Assembly: GCF_001598255.1 (NCBI RefSeq)
Contig: NZ_BCYP01000045.1
Span: forward strand, 1 to 58,832
Origin: Mitsuaria chitosanitabida ATCC BAA-476 = NBRC 102408
GTDB taxonomy: Bacteria > Pseudomonadota > Gammaproteobacteria > Burkholderiales > Burkholderiaceae_C
Direction of reading: 5' to 3'
Length of the DNA: 58,832 bases
Part shown: positions 22,216-30,484 of the stretch, piece after piece
Position numbering within the stretch: position 1 is the first letter of the stretch
Layout of the letters: each line of letters starts with the position of its first letter
The notes under the pieces: model-generated
Databases searched by the model: none
What the model saw: the letters and a program-made list of their open reading frames with translations, nothing else
What the model was told of the DNA's origin: nothing
Made by a program: the position numbers and the translations under genes

Positions 22216-23027
22216 GCGTCCGTGTCCCGTTCCGGTTCAAGTTGGGCCCACGGAATGCCGGTATTGACGGCGAAGCCGGTGCCGCAGCGGGAAATGAGCC
22301 CACCGCGGAACGTGCTTCCACCAATGAACGTCCCACCTGGTTCGAGCCGGAAATTGGTGCCACCGACCGACACACCGAGCTGAACGGCGGTGACTGGGAA
22401 CTTGAGTCTGGCGAGGTACTGCTCGGGCACGAGGGCGAAGCTCTTTGCTGCTTCCTCGACAGATTGGACTTCGTAGAACTCCACATCGAGGCTATCGCCG
22501 TTCGCATATGCCACCGACAACTTGCGCCCGTTCGGTGGAGACACCAGCTCTGTCGGCTTCCCGATGTTCTCCCACAGGTTCTCCGTGATGACCACGCGAT
22601 GCTCAGGCAGGAGCGACAACATGCGGACGTTCAGCAAGAGATACCCGTCCGCGTCGCGGCTCAGCCAAACAACGTCCTGGCCGTCCACGGTGATGAGCCG
22701 ATAGGTCTCATGGTAGAGGCAGCCTCCCATGTAGGCCACGATCTCATTGCGCATCCAGTCAAAGCGCCCCCGCACCAACGTGGGGTCGGCAGACCTGCGT
22801 TTGAGTGCAGCTAGCTGGTCGTTGGTAAACGCTCCGTTGTCTGCCTTCTTGTGATGCTCTGCGCAGAGGGCAATCATGCCCTCCGGCCGATGGTGTTGTT
22901 CGAGGTGGTAGGGTGGATCGAAGTGATGGAACTCGAGATACGGGTTCCCGCATCCATCGACGGGGCATCCGAAGCCGACCTCTTGTCTGAGCTGTCGAAG
23001 GACGCTGATTGGTGGTGTTCTGCCCAT
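22212..23027 (-). CDS. Antisense HNH-type endonuclease
   Basis: A 271-residue protein. CPVDGCGNPYLEFHHFDPP followed by MIALCAEHHKKAD gives the His-Asn/His-His core of an HNH nuclease with two zinc-ligand cysteines. The remaining 180 residues (LITVDGQDVVWLSRDADGYL...) are unlike homing nucleases. GGGAGGGG precedes the ATG, and an A+T-rich TATATT lies upstream. It is antisense in the packaging region next to late repeat copy 2; host defence or mobility are possible roles. Confidence 0.75.
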   Translation of the reverse strand: MGRTPPISVLRQLRQEVGFGCPVDGCGNPYLEFHHFDPPYHLEQHHRPEGMIALCAEHHKKADNGAFTNDQLAALKRRSADPTLVRGRFDWMRNEIVAYMGGCLYHETYRLITVDGQDVVWLSRDADGYLLLNVRMLSLLPEHRVVITENLWENIGKPTELVSPPNGRKLSVAYANGDSLDVEFYEVQSVEEAAKSFALVPEQYLARLKFPVTAVQLGVSVGGTNFRLEPGGTFIGGSTFRGGLISRCGTGFAVNTGIPWAQLEPERDTDA

Positions 23028-23081
23028 CTTCCCCTCCCTGTCAGGTTGCCCGAGCAATATAGCGCCCGCAGTACCAGCGCT

Positions 23082-23097
23082 CGTACCAAGGATGGCA
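23082..23097 (+). repeat. Late repeat copy 2 (CsrA-site-like hairpin)
   Basis: CGTACCAAGGATGGCA followed by CCTT. GTA opposes CAC outside the CCA/TGG stem with one mismatch. The next ATG (23127) is 29 bases on and has its own GGAGG. Confidence 0.85.
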
Positions 23098-23126
23098 CCT
23101 TGCCGCCTCCACCCTCTGGAGGCGCC

Positions 23127-23237
23127 ATGCCCACCGATCCGCTGTATCCGCACCAGCAGCTGGCCCGCGCCGCCTTCCGCCTGACCAGGCCGGCCTTCGC
23201 CGTCCTGCTGCTGATCGACCCCTGGGGCCTGCAATGA
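23127..23237 (+). CDS. 36-residue leader-like peptide
   Basis: A short hydrophobic peptide (MPTDPLYPHQQLARA...) with GGAGG four bases before the ATG. Its stop overlaps the next start (ATGA), suggesting translational coupling to the following gene. Function unknown. Confidence 0.5.
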   Translation: MPTDPLYPHQQLARAAFRLTRPAFAVLLLIDPWGLQ

Positions 23238-23773
23238 GCCGCCGGTTCGGTCGCAACCAGCGCCGTCGCGCGCGCGAGGCGCAGGCCCAGCTCACGGTCG
23301 AGCTGAACAAGACCAGCGACGCGCTGTCGCTGACCACGAGGCTGTCGATCGAGCGCGGCCGCCGCGTCGCGATCCTCGAGGGCGAGATCCAGCGGGCCAA
23401 GGCGATGCTGCCCTCGAGCTCGGCGTTGTTCGGTCCGACGGCGATCGCGGACAGCGGCGAGCGGCGTGATCGGGTCTACCTCGGCTCGGCGCCGCCGTTC
23501 TCGTTGGACGACCTCAGCAGCGAGGCGATGCAGCCTCCTCAGATGGTGACCGTCCCGCTCGACATGCTCCTCACGGATGTCGTGCGCGACTCCGTCGCTC
23601 GCCAGCTGCACGCCCGCGTCCAGTTCGCCGGCGTGGACCTGGTCTACGGGATCAGCCCGGAGGCCCTCGACAGCATGCCGATCGACCAGCTGCGCGACCG
23701 GCTGAGCAAGGAACTGGCGCGCCAGTTCTCCGTGGGACTGCTCAAGGCGCTGGCTGCGCGGGGAGGGCGCTGA
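23234..23773 (+). CDS. Hypothetical protein before terminase
   Basis: A 179-residue protein with a basic N-terminus (MSRRFGRNQRRRAREAQ), a coiled-coil segment and a C-terminal mixed domain. It ends four bases before the terminase large subunit. Function unknown; packaging accessory by position. Confidence 0.65.
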   Translation: MSRRFGRNQRRRAREAQAQLTVELNKTSDALSLTTRLSIERGRRVAILEGEIQRAKAMLPSSSALFGPTAIADSGERRDRVYLGSAPPFSLDDLSSEAMQPPQMVTVPLDMLLTDVVRDSVARQLHARVQFAGVDLVYGISPEALDSMPIDQLRDRLSKELARQFSVGLLKALAARGGR

Positions 23774-23776
23774 CGG

Positions 23777-25366
23777 ATGTCCGCCGCGGTCGACGTCGCC
23801 ACGCTCGCCGAGCACCTCGATGACCCGATGTGGAGGCTCTGCAACCTCTACAAGATCATCGTCAAGGGCACCGACGACGAGGAGGGCCTGACGGTCCAGT
23901 TCAAGCCCAACCGCGCGCAGCGTCGTTTCCTGGCCAAGCTCTGGCACCGGAACATCATCCTGAAAGCGCGCCAGCTGGGCTTCACCACGCTGATCTGCAT
24001 CCTGTGGCTGGACACCGCGCTGTTCAGCCTGGATCCGATCCGCTGCGGGATCATCGCGCAGGACAAGGAAGCGGCGGAGACCATCTTCCGCGACAAGGTC
24101 AAGTTCGCCTACGACCAGCTGCCCGAGGCGCTGCGCGAGCGGTTCCCCCTGAAGAAGTGCACGACCTCGGAGATCCAGTTCGCCCACAACGGCGCCAGCA
24201 TCCGCGTCGCGACGTCGATGCGGTCCGGCACCATCCACCGACTCCACGTGTCCGAGTTCGGGAAGATCTGCGCCAAGTTCCCCGACAAGGCGCGCGAGGT
24301 CGTCACCGGCTCGATCCCGGCGGTGCCGGCCAGCGGCGTGCTCGTCATCGAGTCCACGGCCGAGGGGCAGGAGGGCGAGTTCTACAAGATGACGCAGCGC
24401 GCCATCGAGCACGCGCAGGCGCTGGCCGCGCGCACGCTCAAGGCGCTGACGGCCAAGCACTTCCGCTTCCACTTCTTCGCCTGGTGGGACGACCCGGGCT
24501 ACGTGCTCGACGACCCGTCGGTGGTCTTCACCGAGGCCGACGAGGTCTACTTCAAGCAGGTCGAGGCGCGCATCGGGCGCCGGCTCACCGACGAGCAGTG
24601 GACCTGGTACGTCACGACCCGCGACAACGATTTCAGCGGCGACGCACCGTCGATGTGGCAGGAGTACCCGAGCTACCCGGAGGAGGCCTTCCAGGTCAGC
24701 ACCGACGGCTGCTACTACGCCAAGCAGATGGCGACGGCGCGGGTGCAGGGCCGCGTGGTGAAGAAGCTGCCGATCGAATCGGCGCCGGTCTACACGTTCT
24801 GGGACATTGGGCGCGGCGACATGACGTCGATCTGGCTGATGCAGAAGGTCGGCCCGGATCACCGCTTCATCGGCTATTACGAGGCCAGCGGTGAGGAGCT
24901 GAACCACTTCACGACCTGGCTACAGGGCACGGGCTACACCTTCGCCAAGCACTTCCTGCCGCATGAGGCCGCGTACAAGCGCATCGGCAAGACGCCGGAC
25001 ACGAACCAGTCGATCGAGGAGATGCTGCAGGAGCTGATGCCTGGCCAGCGCTTCGACGTCGTGCCGCGGGTGACGAACCTGGACAACGGCATCCAGGCCA
25101 CGCGGGCGGCGTTCGCGAGCTCATGGTTCAGCGAGCAGGGCTGCGGCGTCGGCCTGGCCCGCCTGTCCAACTACCGCAAGAAGTGGGACCAGCGCAACGG
25201 TCGCTTCACGTCGGAGCCCATGCACAACGACGACAGCCACGGCAGCGACGCTTATCGGCAGTTCGGCCAGGTGCTGGAGGCGGGGGAGAAGTTCGCGATG
25301 TCGGGGGCGTCGACGGGGGCTAGGTCGGGCGGGCGCCGGCGGGGGGCGTCTGCAATGGCGGTGTGA
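23777..25366 (+). CDS. terL: Terminase large subunit
   Basis: A 529-residue packaging motor. LKARQLGFTT is the Walker A-like P-loop of this family, HRLHVSEFGKI the Walker B region (Ser-Glu instead of Asp-Glu), and IESTAEGQEGEFY a coupling motif. The nuclease domain shows YTFWDIGRGDMTSIW and a C-terminal NDDSHGSDAYRQ with its Asp residues. The last 16 codons overlap the antisense gene at 25320. Confidence 0.95.
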   Translation: MSAAVDVATLAEHLDDPMWRLCNLYKIIVKGTDDEEGLTVQFKPNRAQRRFLAKLWHRNIILKARQLGFTTLICILWLDTALFSLDPIRCGIIAQDKEAAETIFRDKVKFAYDQLPEALRERFPLKKCTTSEIQFAHNGASIRVATSMRSGTIHRLHVSEFGKICAKFPDKAREVVTGSIPAVPASGVLVIESTAEGQEGEFYKMTQRAIEHAQALAARTLKALTAKHFRFHFFAWWDDPGYVLDDPSVVFTEADEVYFKQVEARIGRRLTDEQWTWYVTTRDNDFSGDAPSMWQEYPSYPEEAFQVSTDGCYYAKQMATARVQGRVVKKLPIESAPVYTFWDIGRGDMTSIWLMQKVGPDHRFIGYYEASGEELNHFTTWLQGTGYTFAKHFLPHEAAYKRIGKTPDTNQSIEEMLQELMPGQRFDVVPRVTNLDNGIQATRAAFASSWFSEQGCGVGLARLSNYRKKWDQRNGRFTSEPMHNDDSHGSDAYRQFGQVLEAGEKFAMSGASTGARSGGRRRGASAMAV

Positions 25367-25898
25367 CCGACGCAGCGAGCCGGCGTCGCTCCTCTTCGCA
25401 CCAGTCGTTGTACTCGGCCCTCAGGTCGACAAGCAACTTGCGCAGGCGAGGGATCTCGTGCTTCTGGCCGGTGGAGTCCTCGATCTGCATCCGTGTGAAC
25501 TCGATGTACACGTCGTCAAGCATGGCCCACGCGTCATAGACGCCTTCACCGTTTGGAAAGGCGACGATGCGAAACGTCATGAACTCGTGCTCGCCGACCT
25601 TGAGCCCCGGCCCGCCGGAGTCCAAGTACTCGCTGCTCCATTGTTTGCCGTCGTCGGATCCGCACAGCATCGTCAGGTAGAGCGGTCGACGGCCAACGTT
25701 GACGGCCTTCACCTCGATGTAGCCGAGCCCGCCATCCCGCCTCCGGACACGCCGTGCCGTGATCTTCAAACGCGGGTTGTCCCTGCGGTAGTTTCGGATC
25801 GAGACCGTGAGGCTGAGCAGCGACACACCCAGTGCCGCAGTCGAGAGCGAATGCGCGATGGTCCAGTTGGCAGCGATGTCTGCGAGATAGGAGGGCAT
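25320..25898 (-). CDS. Antisense membrane-anchored cargo protein
   Basis: A 192-residue protein with one N-terminal membrane span (about residues 15-33), a beta-rich central domain (LGYIEVKAVNVGRRPLYLTM...) and a charged C-terminal helix. Less G+C-rich than neighbours and antisense to the late operon, hence probably expressed from its own promoter in the lysogen. Function unknown. Confidence 0.65.
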   Translation of the reverse strand: MPSYLADIAANWTIAHSLSTAALGVSLLSLTVSIRNYRRDNPRLKITARRVRRRDGGLGYIEVKAVNVGRRPLYLTMLCGSDDGKQWSSEYLDSGGPGLKVGEHEFMTFRIVAFPNGEGVYDAWAMLDDVYIEFTRMQIEDSTGQKHEIPRLRKLLVDLRAEYNDWCEEERRRLAASVTPPLQTPPAGARPT

Positions 25899-25979
25899 GC
25901 AGCGGAGCGTACCAAAGCAGTACGAAAAGGCCCCACGCCAGAGGCGGAGGGCCGGGGCCTGATGATCAGGCGTCAGCGA

Positions 25980-26105
25980 TCAGGTGTTCTGACCGGGCAG
26001 CGAGCGGCAGTGCTCGCACACGGATTCGAGCCTGCCGAAGCGGGTCCGCGTGTACGGGCGAACGTGCACGCTCTTCGGCCAATGGCAGAAGTGCATAGCG
26101 CTCAT
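25980..26105 (-). CDS. 41-residue zinc-ribbon-like peptide
   Basis: A short gene, MSAMHFCHWPKSVHVRPYTR and 21 more residues ending CEHCRSLPGQNT. One Cys-x-His and a CxxC could bind zinc. AAGGA lies seven bases before the ATG at 26105. It is the only likely gene in the 850-base gap between the antisense cargo gene and 26756. Confidence 0.5.
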   Translation of the reverse strand: MSAMHFCHWPKSVHVRPYTRTRFGRLESVCEHCRSLPGQNT

Positions 26106-26110
26106 CGGGT

Positions 26111-26131
26111 GTTCCTTTCGTGAAAGGGAAC
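26111..26131. promoter_or_regulatory. Near-perfect palindrome in leader of the 41-residue gene
   Basis: Inner arms CCTTTC and GAAAGG around GT, extended outward to GTTCC and GGAAC with one extra base. It covers the ribosome binding site of the small leftward gene, so it could be an operator or a translation-blocking hairpin. Confidence 0.45.
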
Positions 26132-26248
26132 TGAAAAACCCTAGGCGCGATGCCAATTTCGTATTGCGTTCTTCTCAACGCTGAGAAATACTGAAGCCTC
26201 ACCGTGCAAAGTGAAGGTTCCAGGCGCATCGCGTCAGGGGACCTGAAC

Positions 26249-26278
26249 AAGCCCGCCCCTCATAAGGCGGGCTTTGTT
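26249..26278 (+). terminator. Rho-independent terminator
   Basis: Nine-base perfect stem AAGCCCGCC/GGCGGGCTT (26249-26257/26266-26274), eight-base loop, then TGTT. It would stop rightward read-through from the terminase gene; the minus-strand side is weaker. Confidence 0.75.
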
Positions 26279-26527
26279 CATTGGGCGCTCTGTTTTCCTC
26301 GTCGTGCGCGAGAGCCAGCGTGAGCTGCGCTAGGTCTGCGTTGCTACCCGTTCATCGCCCAAATGCGAAGGTCATCAGGAAGCATGGCACAAGTTTACGG
26401 ACGCTTCCACGTTCGCGCAAATTGCAACATCGGCGGCGCAAATAGTTGAGCCGGAAAATATCAGCCGCGCCGATATTTGACGAGGGCTCGCCCGCACAAC
26501 CTGACCTTTTCGCTCCGTTGCTACCCG
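26279..26527. other. A+T-richer intergenic stretch without a convincing gene
   Basis: No supported coding sequence. It holds an imperfect hairpin around AATATCAGC...GCCGATATT (26457-26477) and a direct repeat GTTGCTACCCG at 26340-26350 and 26517-26527; the second copy abuts late repeat copy 3. Base composition suggests foreign or regulatory DNA. Confidence 0.4.
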
Positions 26528-26543
26528 CGTACCAAGGATGCCA
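26528..26543 (+). repeat. Late repeat copy 3, degenerate
   Basis: CGTACCAAGGATGCCA: the second stem G is changed, so the hairpin is broken, though the spacing T is kept. It lies 160 bases before copy 4 with no gene between. Confidence 0.7.
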
Positions 26544-26672
26544 TCGTGCCGCCCGAGGTCGCGTCACGCGCCCGGGCCGCTCGGTTCGGGGGTGCTGATC
26601 GGCGCGGCGCCGGCGCGGCCTCACCCTGATAGAGTCGATCCGCCCCGACCCTCCCTGCGGGGCCCTCCCTTC

Positions 26673-26700
26673 AACCCGGCCCCGCGCCGGGTTTTCTTTT
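26673..26700 (+). terminator. Rho-independent terminator
   Basis: AACCCGGC/GCCGGGTT stem (26673-26680/26686-26693) followed by TTTTCTTTT. Late repeat copy 4 begins only three bases later, so a new transcript or processing unit may start there. Confidence 0.85.
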
Positions 26701-26702
26701 GG

Positions 26703-26718
26703 CGTGCCAAGGATGGCA
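26703..26718 (+). repeat. Late repeat copy 4 (CsrA-site-like hairpin)
   Basis: CGTGCCAAGGATGGCA with five-base stem TGCCA/TGGCA around AGGA. Directly follows a terminator and leads the membrane-protein gene at 26756. Confidence 0.88.
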
Positions 26719-26755
26719 GGGTCAGGTCTCTTCAACTCGTTGAGAGAGGTCCTGC

Positions 26756-27076
26756 ATGAAGTCCACGATGAAGCGCGCGTTCCTGGCGCTGTCCCTCGCG
26801 GCCGGAGCCCTCGCCATGGCTGTGGTGCCGACCGCCCAGGCGGAGACCCCGCCCGCCGCGACCGCCCCGGCTGCCGTGTCCGACGCCTCCGTGAAGGCGG
26901 CCGTCGACAAGGACGCCGGCACCGGCCACACCGGCGCCTGGATCGCCGTGGGCGTGGTCGCCGCGGTCCTGGTGCTTGTGGTGGTCAAGGGCCGCAACCC
27001 CGGCAACTCGGGCGGCGGCTCCGGCTCGCCCGGCGGCGGTGGTGTCCGACCGCCGCGCAACGATGCGCCGTACTAG
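26756..27076 (+). CDS. Secreted/membrane protein, single-gene unit
   Basis: A 106-residue protein with a signal peptide (basic start, hydrophobic 8-25, AQA cleavage-like site), an Ala/Pro spacer, a membrane span (about residues 61-78) and a Gly/Pro-rich tail. GAGAGG lies before the ATG. It is bracketed by terminators and late repeats on both sides, i.e. an independently expressed unit. Exclusion or envelope modification is possible; not a recognised family. Confidence 0.7.
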   Translation: MKSTMKRAFLALSLAAGALAMAVVPTAQAETPPAATAPAAVSDASVKAAVDKDAGTGHTGAWIAVGVVAAVLVLVVVKGRNPGNSGGGSGSPGGGGVRPPRNDAPY

Positions 27077-27097
27077 CGCCCGCTGCGCACCCTGCTG

Positions 27098-27122
27098 AGC
27101 CCGGCCCCGCGCCGGGCTTTTC
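27098..27122 (+). terminator. Rho-independent terminator
   Basis: AGCCCGGC/GCCGGGCT stem (27098-27105/27111-27118) followed by TTTC. Very similar to the terminator at 26673. Late repeat copy 5 starts 23 bases after it. Confidence 0.8.
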
Positions 27123-27145
27123 ATGCCAGCCGTGCACGGGCCCGT

Positions 27146-27161
27146 CGTACCAAGGATGGCA
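27146..27161 (+). repeat. Late repeat copy 5 (CsrA-site-like hairpin)
   Basis: CGTACCAAGGATGGCA followed by GATT. CCA/TGG stem around AGGA with an A-C mismatch next. It precedes the portal transcription unit. Confidence 0.88.
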
Positions 27162-27189
27162 GATTCCCCGCGAACTTCCCGGGGTAGTC

Positions 27190-27639
27190 ATGGCTCTTGA
27201 ACTCGACCTGCGCAAGGCGCATTCCTCCCGCGTGCACGGTGACATCGTGGCCGTGCTGACCTGGGTCAACGACGCTCGCGCGCTCGTGCTGATCCCCGCG
27301 ATCCGGCGCGACGCCGGGTGGTACATCGTCGAGGAGTCGGCGGCCTACCTCTGGAACATCAACGCGATCGACCGTGCCGAGCGCGACGCCGCGCTGGCCC
27401 ACGCGAACCGCCAGGCCCACATCGCCTGCGGCATGCTGGGCATCGAGCCGAGCACCCGCAACCGCGCCCGCCTGATCGGGATCGTCACCGACGTGATGCC
27501 CGACCTGCTGCGCATGCCCAGCGCGCCGGGCGAGGAGTACCTCGCGGGCTCCATCGGCCAGATGCTGCTGCGCGCCGACGGGAAGGCGATTGCCGGCGAG
27601 GACATCAAGGTCGCGAAGGAGGGCGCGACCTATGCCTGA
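27190..27639 (+). CDS. Hypothetical protein upstream of portal
   Basis: A 149-residue helical protein (MALELDLRKAHSSRVHGD...). The start at 27190 follows copy 5 of the late repeat; no strong Shine-Dalgarno is seen. Overlaps the portal start. Probably a head-assembly or packaging accessory. Confidence 0.65.
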   Translation: MALELDLRKAHSSRVHGDIVAVLTWVNDARALVLIPAIRRDAGWYIVEESAAYLWNINAIDRAERDAALAHANRQAHIACGMLGIEPSTRNRARLIGIVTDVMPDLLRMPSAPGEEYLAGSIGQMLLRADGKAIAGEDIKVAKEGATYA

Positions 27640-30025
27640 CGCCTTCGACGTCCGGTCCGTGCGCGGCAAGGCGCCAGGCGACCAGTACGACCGCCAGCTC
27701 GACGCGGAGCGCGCCGCGTCGCCCAGCTCCGACCTGGCCCTGCCGACCACGCACCCGCTGGACGCGCCCGAGATCCTGAAGGAGCACCGCCAGTTGCTGC
27801 GCTGGTACTACGGCGAGCGCGAGATCCAGGCGTCCAACCGCATGGAAATGGCGATGGACGCCGACATCTACGACGGCAACCAGTGGCGCCCGGAGGACAA
27901 GACCGCGGTCGAGGAGCGGGGCCAGATGGCCCTGGTCTACAACGAGACAGCGCCGATGTGCGACTGGATGATCGGCACCGAGCGCCGCACCCGCGTCGAC
28001 TGGAAGGTGCTGCCGCGCACCGAGGACGACGTCGACATCGCGGACATCAAGACCAAGACGCAGAAGTACGTCAGCGACATCAACCGGATCCCGTTCAACC
28101 GCTCCCGGGCCTTCGCGGATGCGATCAAGGTGGGCGTGGGCTGGCTCGACGATGGCCCGCGCGACGACCCGACCAAGGACATCATCTACAGCATCTACGA
28201 GGACTGGCGCCGGGTGCTGTGGGACTCGCGCGGCAGCTCCGAGCTCGACCTCGACGACGGTCGCTACCTCTTCCGCTGGCGCTACGTCGACGAGGACATC
28301 GCGGTCATGATGTACCCGGACCGGGCGGACCTGATCCGTCGCTCCGCGCGCGACAGCTCGTACTTCGGCGATGCCGAGGACGACGAGGACAACGACCTGC
28401 TGACCCCGCTGGACGCCGAGCGGCTGCGCAGCGGGAGCCTGCGCGCCGCAGGCTACGGCAGCACCATGGACACCGAGCGGCGCCGGGTGCGGATCATCGA
28501 GGGCCAGTACCGCATGCCGGTCACCGTGAAGGTGGTCCGCGACGGCCCGCACAAGGGCGCCATCTTCAACCCGAAGGACACGCGCCTGGGCGAGATGCTG
28601 GCGACCTCGGGCTCGATGATCGTGGACCGCCTGATGATGCGCACGCACGTCGCGGTCTTCGTGGAAGCCGGGATGCTGCGCCGCAGCGAGTCGATCGCGC
28701 GGCACAACCGCTTCAGCCTCACCCCGATCTGGTGCTACCGCTACGGCCGGACCCGGCTGCCCTACGGCGTCGTCCGGCGCGTGCGCGACATGCAGATGGA
28801 CCTGAACAAGCGGGCAAGCAAGGCGCTGTTCATGCTGAACACGAACCAGGTCATCATGGACGAGGGCGCCGTCGAGGACATCGAGGTCGCTCGCGACGAG
28901 GTGGCGCGGCCCGATGGCTTCATCGCGAAGAAGAAGGGCGCGGAGTTCATCATCCGCCGCGATACCGACGCGGCCACCGGCCAGATCCAGATGATGACGC
29001 TGGCGGCGCAGAACATCCAGAAGTCGGCCGGCGTCAACAACGACAACCTCGGCCGCCAGACCAACGCCCAGAGCGGCGAGGCGATCAAGGCGCGGCAGAT
29101 CCAGGGCAGCGTCACCACGACCGAACCCTTCGACAACCTGCGCTTCGCCACCCAGATCCAGGGCGAGAAGCTGCTGAGCCTGACCGAGCAGTACTACACC
29201 GAGGAGAAGGTGATCCGCCTCACCGGCGCTAAGGGCGCGATCGAGTGGCTGCGGATCAACCAGCCCGAGCAACAGGTCGACGGCTCGGTGCGCTACCTCA
29301 ACGACATCACCGCCAGCCAGGCCGACTTCATCGTGTCCGAGGCCGACTACGCCGGCACGCTGCGCCAGGTCATGTTCGACGCGCTGATGCAGATCTCGCA
29401 GCGCCTGCCGCCCGAGGTCGCGCTGCGCCTGCTGACGATGGCCTTCGAGTTCTCGGACCTGCCCAACAAGGACGAGATCGCCGACCAGATCCGCAAGATG
29501 ACTGGCGAGCGCGACCCCAACAAGGAACCGACGCCCGAGGAGCAGGCGGCCGCCGAGGCGCAGGCCCAGCAGCAAGCCGAGGCCCTCCAGGTCCAGCGCG
29601 AGACCGCGCTCGGTGCGCTCGAGGAGCAGCGCGCCAAGGTGCGCGAGATCAACGCCCGGGCCGAGAAGCTGGAGCGCGAGGCCATGGCCGCCGCGGGCGA
29701 GGGCGGTACCGGCGCCGGAATGGACCCGCAGGTCGCTCAGGCGCTGCAGCAGGTCCAGGAGCAGGCCGCCCAGCAGATCGAGCAGCTCAGCGAGCAGCTG
29801 CGCAAGGCCCAGGGCGAGCTGGCGAACCGGACGCTGCAGATCAAGTCTGACTCGGACGTGAAGCTCGAGCTGGCGAACATCGACCGCGATACCAAACTGC
29901 GGGTCGCCGAGATCCAGGCCGCGAGCGACAAGCGCGTCGCCGTGCTGGAGGCCCGGCTCGCAACGATCGAGGAAAGGAGCGCTGCGCAGGAGGCACAGGG
30001 CGAGAAGTCGGCTCCGGCCGCGTAA
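27632..30025 (+). CDS. Portal protein, P22-type
   Basis: A 797-residue protein of the P22 portal family. Evidence: KTAVEERGQMALVYNE, PMCDWMIGTERRTRVDWKV, RFSLTPIWCYRYG and NNDNLGRQTNAQSGEAIKA. The C-terminal 170 residues are a Gln/Glu/Ala-rich coiled coil, matching the barrel/tail extension of P22-like portals. It forms the dodecameric ring for DNA entry and exit. Confidence 0.93.
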   Translation: MPDAFDVRSVRGKAPGDQYDRQLDAERAASPSSDLALPTTHPLDAPEILKEHRQLLRWYYGEREIQASNRMEMAMDADIYDGNQWRPEDKTAVEERGQMALVYNETAPMCDWMIGTERRTRVDWKVLPRTEDDVDIADIKTKTQKYVSDINRIPFNRSRAFADAIKVGVGWLDDGPRDDPTKDIIYSIYEDWRRVLWDSRGSSELDLDDGRYLFRWRYVDEDIAVMMYPDRADLIRRSARDSSYFGDAEDDEDNDLLTPLDAERLRSGSLRAAGYGSTMDTERRRVRIIEGQYRMPVTVKVVRDGPHKGAIFNPKDTRLGEMLATSGSMIVDRLMMRTHVAVFVEAGMLRRSESIARHNRFSLTPIWCYRYGRTRLPYGVVRRVRDMQMDLNKRASKALFMLNTNQVIMDEGAVEDIEVARDEVARPDGFIAKKKGAEFIIRRDTDAATGQIQMMTLAAQNIQKSAGVNNDNLGRQTNAQSGEAIKARQIQGSVTTTEPFDNLRFATQIQGEKLLSLTEQYYTEEKVIRLTGAKGAIEWLRINQPEQQVDGSVRYLNDITASQADFIVSEADYAGTLRQVMFDALMQISQRLPPEVALRLLTMAFEFSDLPNKDEIADQIRKMTGERDPNKEPTPEEQAAAEAQAQQQAEALQVQRETALGALEEQRAKVREINARAEKLEREAMAAAGEGGTGAGMDPQVAQALQQVQEQAAQQIEQLSEQLRKAQGELANRTLQIKSDSDVKLELANIDRDTKLRVAEIQAASDKRVAVLEARLATIEERSAAQEAQGEKSAPAA

Positions 30026-30044
30026 TCGAACTAGGAGTGCCTCC

Positions 30045-30482
30045 ATGGGCAATCGCATCAATCGCAACATCGAATGGGTCGTCGACGACTTCGGCAACGT
30101 CGTCGGATACCAGGTCAACCAGGGTGACATCCGGCCCATCGGCGGCGGCGGCGGCGCGGCCGCGGTGCAGTCGCTGGGCAACAAGGCGGGCGCCTTCAAC
30201 GTTGACCTGACGGCCGGCGCGAATGTGCTGCTGACCTGCACCGCTGCGATCCAACTCGGGCTGAGCGGCCTGCCGACGGACGGAAAGGGTATGCGCCTGG
30301 TGCTCACGATCACCAACGGCGCCGCCGGCGTTACCTGGCCGGCGGGCATTCGCTGGGCGGGCGCTGGCATCGTCGGCTCCGCGCCCGCGCTCTCGGCGGG
30401 CACCGAGAAGGTGGTGCTGGACGTCTACACGCTGTCGGGCGTGACGACCATCGACGGCAGCTACGTCGGTCGGGTGGCCTGA
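30045..30482 (+). CDS. Putative virion surface protein
   Basis: A 145-residue Gly/Ala/Thr-rich, beta-patterned protein (WVVDDFGNVVGYQVNQGDI...). It resembles short trimeric appendage or decoration proteins. It sits between portal and the large beta-helix protein. Function inferred from composition and position. Confidence 0.6.
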   Translation: MGNRINRNIEWVVDDFGNVVGYQVNQGDIRPIGGGGGAAAVQSLGNKAGAFNVDLTAGANVLLTCTAAIQLGLSGLPTDGKGMRLVLTITNGAAGVTWPAGIRWAGAGIVGSAPALSAGTEKVVLDVYTLSGVTTIDGSYVGRVA

Positions 30483-30484
30483 TC

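Noticed and set aside
27605-30403. 932-codon antisense open frame opposite the portal gene
   Set aside because: A typical G+C-rich shadow: Arg/Leu/Val/Asp-rich without domains, opposite a clear portal gene.
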